A stretch of 64,000 nt of DNA from Ruminococcus sp. UBA1409. Lineage in GTDB: Bacteria; Bacillota; Clostridia; Oscillospirales; Ruminococcaceae. Each line of letters opens with the position of its first letter. The first letter of the stretch is position 1. Below the pieces are notes generated by a model. That model was not told where the DNA came from, made no database searches, and worked only from the letters and a program-made list of their open reading frames with translations. The translations under genes and the position numbers were made by a program. The stretch lies in assembly GCA_002305045.1 (NCBI GenBank), contig DBPX01000008.1, forward strand, positions 22,680 to 86,679, written 5' to 3'. Of this stretch, positions 16,253 through 24,835 are shown one piece after another.

Positions 16253-17860
16253 TTAGTTCGAGTCGCTCCTAAAGCTGAGGCTCAGCTCGTCCCGGGCGGT
16301 AGTCTGGGAGCAGTTGTAAAACAGTATCCACTCCTCCCTGGAGATATAGCCGCAGAAAAGCCCGCCGTCCCCGTCTATCGCATACTCTCCCGACCATACC
16401 GAGGCGTAAAGCCAGTACGCCTTGTCCCTCGCTATGTTGGCAGGTCCGGGGAGGACATTGCACTCTGATATCGCACAGGGCTTGTCGTTAGATATCTCCA
16501 AGAGCCTAAGAAGCGGATTTATATGGCTCTGATTGTCCCACTGACCCTTGCTGAAGTCGTAGATATCGGCTGAGATTATGTCGCAGTATTCGTCCCCGAC
16601 ATACCAGTCCGGGTCCTGAGCATTCCAGACCCATATCAGATTGTCTAGCATATGGTAGTGATTGAGCCTGTCATAGATGAGCCGATAAAGCCAAAGATAG
16701 CTCTCCTTATCGCAGCCCCACCAGAACTGCCCTCCCGAGGCGACGGGAAGCGGGCGGAATATCACCGGGATGTCAAGCTCTTTGAGCCTTTTAAGCTGCT
16801 CGGCTATAAGGTCTATCTCCTGTATAAGGCAAAGGCACTCCGGGCTGATTCCGCCGGTCGAGAGGAGCTGATTAAGCCTGCTTTGTGAGAGCCTTGCGAC
16901 ATCGTGCGCAGTCACCGCCGCCGAAAGGTCGAAGCCGGACTCAGAAAGCTCCAGCGAGCCGTTTTGCAGCCAGTTCCAAACATAGCCTACCAGTCCGCCC
17001 TCCTGCCAATACTCGATGCTAAGCTCGATGTCCCCGGTGTCCTCCCCCGAGGAATAGCCCATTAGCTCCCCGAAGCGAATCGCAGGATATCTGCCGGTGG
17101 CGTTTGCTATCGCCGTAATCTCCTCGTTAGAGCCTTGAGTGCACTGCTGAGCGGTGAGGACCGTCTCGCCGTACAGCTCGCAGAGGTATCTGTAGAGCCT
17201 CACCGTGTTCTGGGAGCGGCTTGAAAAGGAGAGCGTCCCGGGAAGGCTGTAGTCTACCGAGTACACCCCGTCCGAGCTTTCGACAAGCACAAAGTCAAGC
17301 TCCAGCTCGCCGCTGGGCTCGCTCAGCGTGATTATCGACTCGGGAGGGGAAAGATAGACATTTTCAAGCTTTACAGCCTCGAAGCTGCCGTCCCCCTCGA
17401 AGTAAAGCCTTCCCCTCGGGTAGCCGTCTACAACCACAACGACGCTTACCTCCTCCTGAGCGGCGGCGCAGACGGTTATAGAGTAGTGAGCCGGGCTTTC
17501 AATCGGGAAGGTGAGCGTCACCCTGCTGTCAGGAAGCGAAAGGCCGGTTACATATCCCGAGCCGGAATAGCCCTCCCCTCTCGACACGGCGGCGGCATAG
17601 CCGGAAAGAGCGCCCTCCTCCGCCTCAACCAAAAGGCTGTAGTCCTGCGGGTCTGTTACCACCTCGCCGATTTCGACCTCGCTGTAGGAGGGAAGCGTCG
17701 TGCTTTCGGTGACAGAGGGCTGAGTGTCTGAGGTGGCTGCTGTGCTTTCGGTCTGCACGGGGACAATGTCGGGAGTGCTTTCAATCGGCTCTCCGGCAAA
17801 CTGACTGCATCCCCCAAGAAGCAGGACCGAAGCCAAAATAAGCGCCTTAAGAGCCTTCAT
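16253..17860 (-). CDS. GH26-like lipoprotein with CBM, probably lacking the acid/base residue
   Basis: This 535-residue protein has a lipobox LLGGC (C18), a Thr/Ser-rich linker (about 25-65), a CBM6/35-like domain (about 74-196, starting VEAEEGALSGYAAAV) and a GH26-type TIM barrel (about 210-530). GH26 landmarks are clear: PVIFRPL, GGQFWWG, NLIWVWNAQ and the nucleophile motif AISEC with E466. The conserved RPLHE, whose Glu is the acid/base, reads RPLPV here (P372, V373). The fold is therefore kept but normal retaining hydrolysis is unlikely. It may bind mannan-like glycans at the cell surface. It overlaps bioY by four bases (ATGA). Confidence 0.8.
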   Translation of the reverse strand: MKALKALILASVLLLGGCSQFAGEPIESTPDIVPVQTESTAATSDTQPSVTESTTLPSYSEVEIGEVVTDPQDYSLLVEAEEGALSGYAAAVSRGEGYSGSGYVTGLSLPDSRVTLTFPIESPAHYSITVCAAAQEEVSVVVVVDGYPRGRLYFEGDGSFEAVKLENVYLSPPESIITLSEPSGELELDFVLVESSDGVYSVDYSLPGTLSFSSRSQNTVRLYRYLCELYGETVLTAQQCTQGSNEEITAIANATGRYPAIRFGELMGYSSGEDTGDIELSIEYWQEGGLVGYVWNWLQNGSLELSESGFDLSAAVTAHDVARLSQSRLNQLLSTGGISPECLCLIQEIDLIAEQLKRLKELDIPVIFRPLPVASGGQFWWGCDKESYLWLYRLIYDRLNHYHMLDNLIWVWNAQDPDWYVGDEYCDIISADIYDFSKGQWDNQSHINPLLRLLEISNDKPCAISECNVLPGPANIARDKAYWLYASVWSGEYAIDGDGGLFCGYISREEWILFYNCSQTTARDELSLSFRSDSN

Positions 17861-18408
17861 GCCCTTCTAAGCTTTGACAGGGCGGGCTTTACTGCCATCG
17901 CAACAAGGCTCGCCGCCGCAATTTTGAGGATATCGAAGCCCAAAAACGGCAGGACGCAGGCGGCAAGCGCAGGAATCAGACCCGAGCCTGACTGCACGCA
18001 GTACCACGCCGTCCCAAAGGCGTAAAGAACCGCCGTCCCCAAAAGCATACCGATAGGGTATTTTATCCAGTGCCTTAGCCTTGAGCAGACGGCGGCGTTT
18101 ATCAGGGCCAGGAATACATAGCCGACTATATATCCCCCGGTGACTCCGAATACAACATGAAAGCCTCCCTTAAACCCGGCAAAGACAGGCAGTCCAACCA
18201 TGCCAAGAAGTATGTATATCCCGGTCGCTATCGACGCCCTCTGCCAGTCAAGAAGCGAGCTTATTATGTATATTGCAAAGGTTGCTAGGGTTATCGGAAT
18301 CGGACCTATCGCTATCTGCCAGGGCGCCATTACGCATAACACGGCGGCAGCCATCCCGGTCAGGGCGATAAGCTGTGTGCTCTTTCTTACATTTTTCATA
18401 TCACTCAT
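17857..18408 (-). CDS. bioY: BioY biotin transporter S component
   Basis: This 183-residue hydrophobic protein has about six membrane segments and the BioY-typical stretches QIAIGPIPITLATFAIYI and GMVGLPVFAGFKGGFHVVFG with GGYIVGY. BioY binds biotin and works alone or with the EcfAT energising module, which is not encoded in this window. The frame opens 19 codons earlier, but the ATG at 18408 has AAGGAGG seven bases upstream and starts the first conserved segment. It begins one base after the GNAT gene ends and overlaps the GH26-like gene by four bases, so the three are co-transcribed; the functional link is unclear. Confidence 0.9.
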   Translation of the reverse strand: MSDMKNVRKSTQLIALTGMAAAVLCVMAPWQIAIGPIPITLATFAIYIISSLLDWQRASIATGIYILLGMVGLPVFAGFKGGFHVVFGVTGGYIVGYVFLALINAAVCSRLRHWIKYPIGMLLGTAVLYAFGTAWYCVQSGSGLIPALAACVLPFLGFDILKIAAASLVAMAVKPALSKLRRA

Positions 18409-18409
18409 A

Positions 18410-18859
18410 CTAATCCTCCTTGCGAAGCGGCAGCACCATATGAACATGGATGATGCCATCCTCATCGTATTCCTCGCCGCACCTTACAAAGCCGAGGGTC
18501 TTATAAAACTCCTCCGCCTGAAGCTGCGCTCCTATCCTGATTTTGTCGGGGCTGTATAGCCTTTTCGCCTCTATGATTCCCCGCCTCACGATTTCTGTCC
18601 CCAGACCCTCACGCCGCCTTGCGGCTATTATCCTGCCGAAGGAGACGCTGTCGGGGTATTTCCCCTTGTCCAAAAGCCTCATGTACGCCGCAATTCCCTG
18701 TTCGTCCCTCAGCCAAAGATGGTAGCAGTCGAGGTCGTAGTCATCAAGGTCCTGATATATACAGCGCTGCTCCACCACAAAAACCTTTGACCGAAGCCTT
18801 AGAAGCTCATACAGCTCCCTCGGCGTGAGGCTGTCAAAATGCTTTATTGCATACTCCAA
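18410..18859 (-). CDS. ElaA-type GNAT N-acyltransferase
   Basis: This 149-residue protein resembles the ElaA subgroup of GNAT acyltransferases, with LYELLRLRSKVFVVEQRCIYQDLD near the N-terminus, the acetyl-CoA binding region ARRREGLGTEIVRRGI in the middle, and FYKTLGFVRCGEEYDEDGI followed by HVHM at the end. The substrate is not known. The frame is open to an ATG at 18907, but the promoter -10 box at 18896-18901 lies over that start. I therefore choose the TTG at 18859, which has GGGGAGGG about seven bases upstream and gives the usual family length. Confidence 0.82.
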   Translation of the reverse strand: MEYAIKHFDSLTPRELYELLRLRSKVFVVEQRCIYQDLDDYDLDCYHLWLRDEQGIAAYMRLLDKGKYPDSVSFGRIIAARRREGLGTEIVRRGIIEAKRLYSPDKIRIGAQLQAEEFYKTLGFVRCGEEYDEDGIIHVHMVLPLRKED

Positions 18860-18895
18860 AGGGCATCCCTCCCCGATTTTAAATCTACATGGATG

Positions 18896-18924
18896 ATTAT
18901 ACACCATTTTAAGGTCAAAAACAA
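18896..18924 (-). promoter_or_regulatory. promoter of the GNAT-bioY-GH26 operon
   Basis: Minus strand: -35 TTGTTT (18919-18924), 17-base spacer, perfect -10 TATAAT (18896-18901). No BirA-type operator was recognised. Confidence 0.65.
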
Positions 18925-19012
18925 GTGCTGGGAGGCAACAGATGATGATTCATGGGGGATAAATTGTCCGCCGTGAAGCCGCTTTTTCGCAGCTTGCGGG
19001 GGAACCCCGCCT

Positions 19013-19176
19013 GTGCAAAGTGAGCTGCCACGGCTTCAGCCGTGGCTGAGGGATTGCCCTTTAAAAGAAAAGCCCTCCCGCAAGCTCTCAGGCATTGAAT
19101 AGGGTAGGCTCTTAAGAAGTCCCCAAAAAAAGGGGGGCAATCCATCAGTCGGCACTGCCGACATCTCACTTTGCAC
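19013..19176 (+). repeat. structured palindromic repeat, copy 2 (164 bp, full length)
   Basis: Ends are GTGCAAAGTGAG (19013-19024) and CTCACTTTGCAC (19165-19176). Arm A is GCCACGGCT/AGCCGTGGC (19027-19046), inner stem GGATTGCCC/GGGCAATCC (19051-19059 and 19135-19143), arm B GTCGGC/GCCGAC (19148-19162). Arm B differs from the other copies on both sides so that pairing is kept. Outer flanks pair as GCAGC/GCTGC. Same orientation as copy 1. Confidence 0.9.
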
Positions 19177-19211
19177 GAAGGGGAGGCGCTGCACTCTGCC
19201 GTAATTTCCGG

Positions 19212-19279
19212 CCTCCATTTTGTCGAAAGAGAATTTTTCGACAAAATGGAGGGGCAGACGACATTCTGTCGTCTGCCCC
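19212..19279. repeat. two large perfect hairpins after the MalG-type gene
   Basis: A 17-bp perfect stem (arms 19212-19228 and 19236-19252, centred on TTTTGTCGAAA) partly overlaps a 13-bp perfect stem GGGGCAGACGACA (arms 19251-19263 and 19267-19279). They follow the stop codon of the last gene of the big minus-strand operon and may end or protect its mRNA. A classic T-run is missing. Confidence 0.7.
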
Positions 19280-19315
19280 CAATTCAAGTATTAACCTTTT
19301 ATGCCTAAGCCGCCT

Positions 19316-20530
19316 TTATCCTACCAGACCCGAACGCTCAAGACCCTCGGTAAAGTGCTTCTGGAGGAAGCAGTACATGACGAGGATGGGAGCGATGGTG
19401 AGCAGGCAGCCGGACTCCAGCCAAACAATCTTCTTTCTCGTACCGACCTGAGCGCCGTTGAAGAGCGTCTGGTCGAGGGTGGCGGAGAGCTTCTGGAGAG
19501 CAAGAGCAACGGTGTGGTTGCTGTAGAAGAAGGTCGAGCTGATGTAATAGTCGTTCCAGTACCATACTATCGAGAAGAGGAATACCGTCAGGAATGCGGA
19601 GGAAGCGTTGGGCACCATGACCCTTATGAAGGTCTTGAACGGGCCGCAGCCGTCTAAGTAGGCGGCGTCCTCAAGCTCCTTGGGAAGTCCCTTGAAGAAC
19701 TGACGGAAGATGAGTATGTAAAGTCCCGACTTGATACCGTTTGCCAGAATCGCCGGAGCGTACATGACAATCGGGTTGTTGATAAGCGAGATGTAGTGAG
19801 AGCCGTCAAGCTCGGCTGTCGATATGTTCATTCCAAGGAAGGTTGTAGCTCCCGCATTGAAGGCGAGTCCTACAAGACCTGCACACTTGAAGTATGCCCA
19901 CTGGAGATATACCGGGATAACGGTTATCTGCGGAGGAACGATTATCTGCATGATTACTATCGCAAAGAGCAGGCCCTTGAACTTGAAGTTGAATCTTGCG
20001 AAGCCGTAGCCGGTTACCGCACAGACGACTACCGACATCAGCGAGCAGACCAGGTTCAAAACTACGGTGTTCAAAAGCGTGGGTCCGAAGTCCATCGTTT
20101 CCCAGACATCAATGATGTTGGAGAGCGTCAGGCTCTTTGGCAGCCAGATTACCGAGGGGTCGGTCATCTGAGCGGAGGGACGGAACGCCGTCGATACCAT
20201 GTAGATAAGGGGATAGAGGATTACAAAGCAGAGTCCGAACAGGATAAGGAATCTGAATATCGGCCATACCTTCTCGATTATCCTCTTGCGGCGAAGATAC
20301 CTTAGATGCTCCGGGGTCATCTGTCTGGGGTCCAGAGTACCTGCCTTCTTTGCGGCTCTGTACTTTTTCTCCCTCTCCCTAAGTCTCTTGGCTCTTTCCT
20401 TGTTAAATTCCTTTTCGAGCTTCGCCTGGCTCTTTTCCTTGGGAGCCTTGGGCGGCTTAGGAGGCTTTGGCGCTTTTACCTTTGCAGGCTTAGGCTCTTT
20501 TACCTTTTCCTTTGCTAAATCTTTTGCCAC
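19316..20530 (-). CDS. MalG-type carbohydrate ABC permease with Lys/Pro-rich tail
   Basis: This 404-residue protein has a highly charged cytoplasmic N-terminus of about 95 residues with KPPKPPK-type repeats, then six membrane segments of the MalG/LacG type with the EAA loop around ELEDAAYLDGCGPFKTFIRVMVP (about 290-315). It should form a heterodimer with the MalF-type protein encoded just upstream and use a shared MsmX-type ATPase. It is the last gene of the large operon. An insertion in the outside loop (about 225-260) is longer than usual. Substrate unknown. Confidence 0.88.
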   Translation of the reverse strand: MAKDLAKEKVKEPKPAKVKAPKPPKPPKAPKEKSQAKLEKEFNKERAKRLREREKKYRAAKKAGTLDPRQMTPEHLRYLRRKRIIEKVWPIFRFLILFGLCFVILYPLIYMVSTAFRPSAQMTDPSVIWLPKSLTLSNIIDVWETMDFGPTLLNTVVLNLVCSLMSVVVCAVTGYGFARFNFKFKGLLFAIVIMQIIVPPQITVIPVYLQWAYFKCAGLVGLAFNAGATTFLGMNISTAELDGSHYISLINNPIVMYAPAILANGIKSGLYILIFRQFFKGLPKELEDAAYLDGCGPFKTFIRVMVPNASSAFLTVFLFSIVWYWNDYYISSTFFYSNHTVALALQKLSATLDQTLFNGAQVGTRKKIVWLESGCLLTIAPILVMYCFLQKHFTEGLERSGLVG

Positions 20531-20543
20531 TTAAATCCCTCCT

Positions 20544-21548
20544 TTATACTTCGTAGTAAACAAACTTGTTTACTATCGGCAGGACGATTCCGAGGGCGAG
20601 TATTACAATCAGGAAGTACGCCCACGCCATTGCCGCCGAGTAGCCGTGGTTCCAATCCGAGGCCTGCTGAAGGACCAGCGCCATGACTCCGTTGGCGGGA
20701 TCTATGAAGGAATCAACTATGGTGTAGATTAGGTTTGCTATAATCATCGGGCTGATGTAGGGAAGGGTTATCTTCCAGAAGAACTCCCAGCCGGTAGCTC
20801 CCTCTATCTGAGCAGCCTCCTTGGCTGAGAACGGTATGTTCTGCAGCGCTGCAAGGAAGATGATTATCTGAATACCCGAGTTCCATACGAGGTTGAATAT
20901 ATCGCTCGTGATGAGTGATATGACCTCGGTTACACTGTCGCTTATGTTGTAGACTCCTAGGAATCTAAGAAGAGCGCCTGCCATGTCGGTTTCAAACATG
21001 GTGGAGAACTGGTCTGCACCGCCGGCATAGCCGGAGGAGTCCATATCGCCGTTGATGATGCTCATAACGGGTCCTGTCGCTATGATAACCGGCAGGAAGA
21101 ATACCGCTCTTGCAAAGGTCCTTCCTCTGAACTTCTGGTTCAGGATTACCGCAATAAATATCGAGAAGATGATAATAAGCGGGGTCTTCCAAAGGGTGTC
21201 CTTGAGGACAGCCAGAAGTGCGTCTACATAATCGGTGTCCTTGGTGAAGGTGTCAATGTAGTTTTGGATGCCTATAAACTTCAGCTGCATCGCTCCCAGC
21301 GTTATCGAGGTCTCGTTCAGCGAGTAGATAAACGAAACGATAAGCGGCTTTATGAAGAAGTAGATGGTGCCGATTATCCATATCGCAAGGAAGCCGTAGC
21401 CGTAGACCATTTTGCGTCTTTCGTAGGAAATCTTAAGTCCCTTCGGCTTTTTCTCCTTAGGTCCGCTCGCAGCCTTGGGAGCCTTGGGCGCCTTTGGAGC
21501 TACAGGCTTTTTTGATGCCTTGACCGTGGCATTTGCATTTTCAGCCAT
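20544..21548 (-). CDS. MalF-type carbohydrate ABC permease with Lys/Ala/Pro-rich tail
   Basis: This 334-residue protein has a Lys/Ala/Pro-rich N-terminus (about 1-45, KAPKAPKAA type) and six membrane segments. Its EAA loop is FSAKEAAQIEGATGWEFFWKITLPYISP (about 235-262). It is the partner of the downstream MalG-type permease, 13 bases away. Its ATG shares one base with the stop codon of the DUF5696 gene (TAATG), so translation is coupled. This is the second permease pair of the locus and has no solute-binding protein of its own, unless the DUF5696 protein plays that part. Confidence 0.88.
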   Translation of the reverse strand: MAENANATVKASKKPVAPKAPKAPKAASGPKEKKPKGLKISYERRKMVYGYGFLAIWIIGTIYFFIKPLIVSFIYSLNETSITLGAMQLKFIGIQNYIDTFTKDTDYVDALLAVLKDTLWKTPLIIIFSIFIAVILNQKFRGRTFARAVFFLPVIIATGPVMSIINGDMDSSGYAGGADQFSTMFETDMAGALLRFLGVYNISDSVTEVISLITSDIFNLVWNSGIQIIIFLAALQNIPFSAKEAAQIEGATGWEFFWKITLPYISPMIIANLIYTIVDSFIDPANGVMALVLQQASDWNHGYSAAMAWAYFLIVILALGIVLPIVNKFVYYEV

Positions 21549-24178
21549 TATCCTAAGCCTCCTTCGTCAACATAATCTTGATAGTTGTAGGTCTCTCCGC
21601 CGACTGTTATCACTCCGGTGTCAAGGTCTACGGTGGTGACAACGCCGTTTGAATAGGTGGTTGTTATAACCGAGCCGTCGACGACATATCCTGTCATCTC
21701 AGCGTCCGAAACCTTGCTCAAAACTGCGTTTGCCAGCTTGTATTCGCCTGCACACTGCTCGAGCCAGCCCTCATAGGTGGCGTAGTAGAGACCTGCGTAG
21801 TCGGTATTAACAAGCTTTGTCGCCTCGTTGTAGATAAAGTCATACTTTATGTTCGAGCCGGAGGCTATCGCCTTTAGGAACAGAGTCTTGGAGTCCGCCG
21901 AGCCGTTTATAGCCTCTGTCGAGTAGTCGACATAGCCGTGAAGCACCATCTGGACAAAGGGAATGTCGGCGTCTGTAATCTTGAACTGGCTGGACTGAAG
22001 CGGAAGGTCGATTATAGCGTCCACATAGGGGATGAGGTATGCGTTGGGAGCCTCCGCTATTATCTTGTTCTGAGTTGTGCTAGCCTTGACAGAATTGAAG
22101 TAATCTACGATGTACTGAGCGGTGACGCCTCTGTATGTGTGATTCTTAGTGGAGAAGTCAGACCAGAGCGCCGAGGCTATCGAGCCAAGCCCGACGCCGG
22201 GAAGGTCATACTTTGCCATGTTCTTTGTGACCTTGGTGGAGAGCTTGTTTATCGACCTCGGGGACAGAAGCGCAGATGCGACTCCCGGCTGAGGCGTGCC
22301 GTAGGCTAGGTTGTAGTCGTACGGTCTTGCGTAGGACCTGGATACCCTGTAGGCGGTGTTGAACAGAGTCATGAAGCCGTTTCCGCCCGACTTGAAGGTG
22401 AAGCCGTCTATAGAGCCGTAGAGCATGATGCTGTTGGAATTGCAGTACTCTATGAAGTCCTTTAGGTCGCCCTTTCCGCCGACGCAGCCTGCAACCGAGT
22501 CTGCGGTGTCAATCTTGTCGGACATGGAGTCGTTTGTCCAGTCGTTGTAGTTTACTACCAGCTGCTCGACTCCCATCTCCTTTAGCTTGGAGGTTATCTC
22601 GGTGGCCTGCTCGAAGGTGGTGTAGGCGGTCTTGATGTCTACCGGGATTCCTAGAATCGACTTGGACTTGAGAGTTCCGCCGTAGTAGTTTACAAAGAGC
22701 GGAGCGTAGTTCTCGGTGGTCTTCTTTGTTAGACCCTCCTCTATGAGATAGTCACGGTAAACCTTGGCTACATCAATGTAGGGAACGGTCTCCTCCTCGC
22801 TGGAAATGGGATAGTACCTTACCGATACCTCGTCTACGGGTATGGTGCCGTCTCCCGACTCGAACATGATGATGCTGGACTCGCCAGCCATCTGGTAGTT
22901 GTCGCTGGAGCGGAGGACGAAGGAGAAGTAGCAGTAGTTGTAGCCGCACTGGTCGTTTTTGTTGTTTGCGACCGCTGCGTTTGCCTTGGCGAAGGTGTCG
23001 CCCTCGTCGGCTATCATTACAAGGCCGTTGCTGCCCTTGACCATAGCCATGACCGGCATTATGATGCTCTCGCCGGTGTCAGCCTGAAGCTCTCTTACTG
23101 CGGTGACATCCCTTCCGTAGATGTACTCGGAATAGTTGGTGTAGTTGGACTTGCCGTTGTTAAGCTCGATTACAGCACCCGAGCCGTCCGGGATTATCAT
23201 GTAGCCGGTATCGTCCTGAGTTGCGGCTCCCATGAACGGGCAGATTGCAAGCTCGGTGAGGATTTTAACATCGGTCTCGCTCTCCTCGGCGCTGACGCCC
23301 TCCTCGTAGCCGGACCTCTCGACTATCTCGTCGGTCTTGACATAGACCCTGAGATAATCGTCCTCCAAAACGAAGTGGACAGGCAGGCTGACATCTACAT
23401 CCCTTATGCTGTAGGTGATCTTTACGCCGTTGTCGGTTATCTCGAACTCGGTGTTCTCCTTCTGGGTCGACTGACGGTAGGAGTAAAGATAGCTCGAGGA
23501 AATTATAAGGTCGGTTGCGTTGCCGTACATTACGGCGATGTTTGAATATCTGTTCTGCTTGACGGAGGGCTTGCTTGTAGTGTCGTCGAGCATGGCGTTT
23601 ACGCAGTTGGACCAGCTTATGAAGCCGGTTTCCTTGACATAAAGGCCTATCCTCTCAAATTCCCTGTCAAGATAGAGTATGAATCTGTCGTTCTCGGCTG
23701 CTACCTCACAGCGAGCAATCTCCTCCTCATCGGAGACAAACTTGGCAGGAGCGTCCTCATCGTCCTCCTCCGATTCACCGTCCTCCTCGGGGGCTTCCTC
23801 ATCCTCTGCGGGGGTCTCATCCTCTGCGGGGGCCTCGCCCTCTGCGGGAGTCTCGCCCTCTGCGGGGGTCTCGCCCTCTGCGGGGGCCTCGCCCTCTGCG
23901 GGAGTCTCGCCCTCTGCGGGGGTCTCGCCCTCTGCGGGAGCCTCGCCCTCTGCAGGGGTCTCATCCTCTGCGGGAGTCTCGCCCTCTGCGGGAGTCTCGC
24001 CCTCTGCGGGAGTCTCGCCCTCTGCGGGAGCCTCGCCCTCTGCGGGGGTATCTGCGTCGGCTGCTACAGCACTGTCGGCGCCGTCGGTCTCGTCAGCCAG
24101 GACGCTGAAGGTGAATGTTGTCATTAGAATTGCTGCTGCGAGCAGACAAGCCAGCAATCTGAAAATTTTGTTCTTCAT
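21548..24178 (-). CDS. secreted DUF5696-type protein with PAEGE(T/A) repeat
   Basis: This 876-residue protein has a signal peptide (about 1-29), an acidic Pro/Ala/Glu linker of 14 six-residue units (about 45-128), and a large domain that I recognise as the DUF5696 family (about 150-870). The part from about 490 to 760 (VNYYGG, VEQLVVNYNDW, IMLYGSIDG, EAPNAYLIPYVDAIIDLP) reads like a glycoside-hydrolase-type TIM barrel, but no activity can be assigned. Genes of this family tend to sit beside sugar ABC transporters. Here it lies between the YIP1 gene and the second permease pair and is likely exported to the cell surface. Confidence 0.75.
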   Translation of the reverse strand: MKNKIFRLLACLLAAAILMTTFTFSVLADETDGADSAVAADADTPAEGEAPAEGETPAEGETPAEGETPAEDETPAEGEAPAEGETPAEGETPAEGEAPAEGETPAEGETPAEGEAPAEDETPAEDEEAPEEDGESEEDDEDAPAKFVSDEEEIARCEVAAENDRFILYLDREFERIGLYVKETGFISWSNCVNAMLDDTTSKPSVKQNRYSNIAVMYGNATDLIISSSYLYSYRQSTQKENTEFEITDNGVKITYSIRDVDVSLPVHFVLEDDYLRVYVKTDEIVERSGYEEGVSAEESETDVKILTELAICPFMGAATQDDTGYMIIPDGSGAVIELNNGKSNYTNYSEYIYGRDVTAVRELQADTGESIIMPVMAMVKGSNGLVMIADEGDTFAKANAAVANNKNDQCGYNYCYFSFVLRSSDNYQMAGESSIIMFESGDGTIPVDEVSVRYYPISSEEETVPYIDVAKVYRDYLIEEGLTKKTTENYAPLFVNYYGGTLKSKSILGIPVDIKTAYTTFEQATEITSKLKEMGVEQLVVNYNDWTNDSMSDKIDTADSVAGCVGGKGDLKDFIEYCNSNSIMLYGSIDGFTFKSGGNGFMTLFNTAYRVSRSYARPYDYNLAYGTPQPGVASALLSPRSINKLSTKVTKNMAKYDLPGVGLGSIASALWSDFSTKNHTYRGVTAQYIVDYFNSVKASTTQNKIIAEAPNAYLIPYVDAIIDLPLQSSQFKITDADIPFVQMVLHGYVDYSTEAINGSADSKTLFLKAIASGSNIKYDFIYNEATKLVNTDYAGLYYATYEGWLEQCAGEYKLANAVLSKVSDAEMTGYVVDGSVITTTYSNGVVTTVDLDTGVITVGGETYNYQDYVDEGGLG
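23795..24046 (-). repeat. 18-bp coding tandem repeat (14 units)
   Basis: About 14 units of 18 bases encode PAEGET, PAEGEA or PAEDET inside the DUF5696 gene. The units are nearly identical at DNA level, as expected for slippage-prone repeats, so the linker length may vary between strains. Confidence 0.9.
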
Positions 24179-24199
24179 AATCTACTCACTTTCTGTTCG

Positions 24200-24835
24200 T
24201 CAGCTTCTTACCCTATACATTATCTCTGTATAGATGGTGAAGAAGAAGAGCCAAACCTGCTGGAAGAGTGACATTACCAAAACCAAGAGGCAGAGAATCA
24301 AAAGCATTCCCACAACCGTAAGTATCATGCAGACAATGGTTTTAGTAAAGCTGTACTGGTGGCACGCCTTCATTCCCATTACCATGAGGACTACCGACCA
24401 CCAAAGACCTATCTGGGAGATGGAGGTGACCCAGATGCTCTCGTTGAGGGTTACAAAGTAGGTCAAAATTGTCGAGAGTATGCTTCCTACGATGTAGGGA
24501 ACAAGAGCATAGGCTGAATATATCGCTATTCTTCTCATGTTTCCCTCACCGTCTAACAGGGTGCAGAACGACCAGTTGGCTACAACCCATGTCAGGTAGT
24601 ATACTACAGACTGAACGAGTATCGGCACAACATTGAAGATGTCGTAGTAGGCGAGCATATTGTATGCAAAGCCGCCCAGTCTGACATTTACGACCTGCGC
24701 CACAAACAGGAAGAACACTATGGCTGCGGATATAGCGACAGAGCCCTGCTTCTTCCAGCGCATATCCTCGTATCCCTCAAAGGGGTGGAAGATTACATGA
24801 CTGAGCCACTGCAACGGTGTCATATCATAAATCAT
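24200..24835 (-). CDS. YIP1-family integral membrane protein
   Basis: This 211-residue protein has a short N-terminus with HPFEGYEDMRWKKQGS, typical of bacterial YIP1-domain proteins, then five membrane segments (about 30-50, 75-95, 105-130, 140-160, 170-200). The family has no defined function in bacteria. Its start overlaps the stop of the NHL/TPR gene by four bases (ATGA), and the DUF5696 gene follows 21 bases later. This tight coupling suggests that the three act together. Confidence 0.8.
   Translation of the reverse strand: MIYDMTPLQWLSHVIFHPFEGYEDMRWKKQGSVAISAAIVFFLFVAQVVNVRLGGFAYNMLAYYDIFNVVPILVQSVVYYLTWVVANWSFCTLLDGEGNMRRIAIYSAYALVPYIVGSILSTILTYFVTLNESIWVTSISQIGLWWSVVLMVMGMKACHQYSFTKTIVCMILTVVGMLLILCLLVLVMSLFQQVWLFFFTIYTEIMYRVRS

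Noticed and set aside
23679..24233. 184-codon plus-strand frame with SAGVSPSAG repeats
   Set aside because: It is the complement of the 18-base repeat of the DUF5696 gene; periodic coding repeats open several frames at once.
24200..24835. YIP1 gene as a germination or sporulation membrane protein
   Set aside because: Its stop/start coupling places it in the transport operon, and its sequence is of the YIP1 type, not GerAB or SpoVA.
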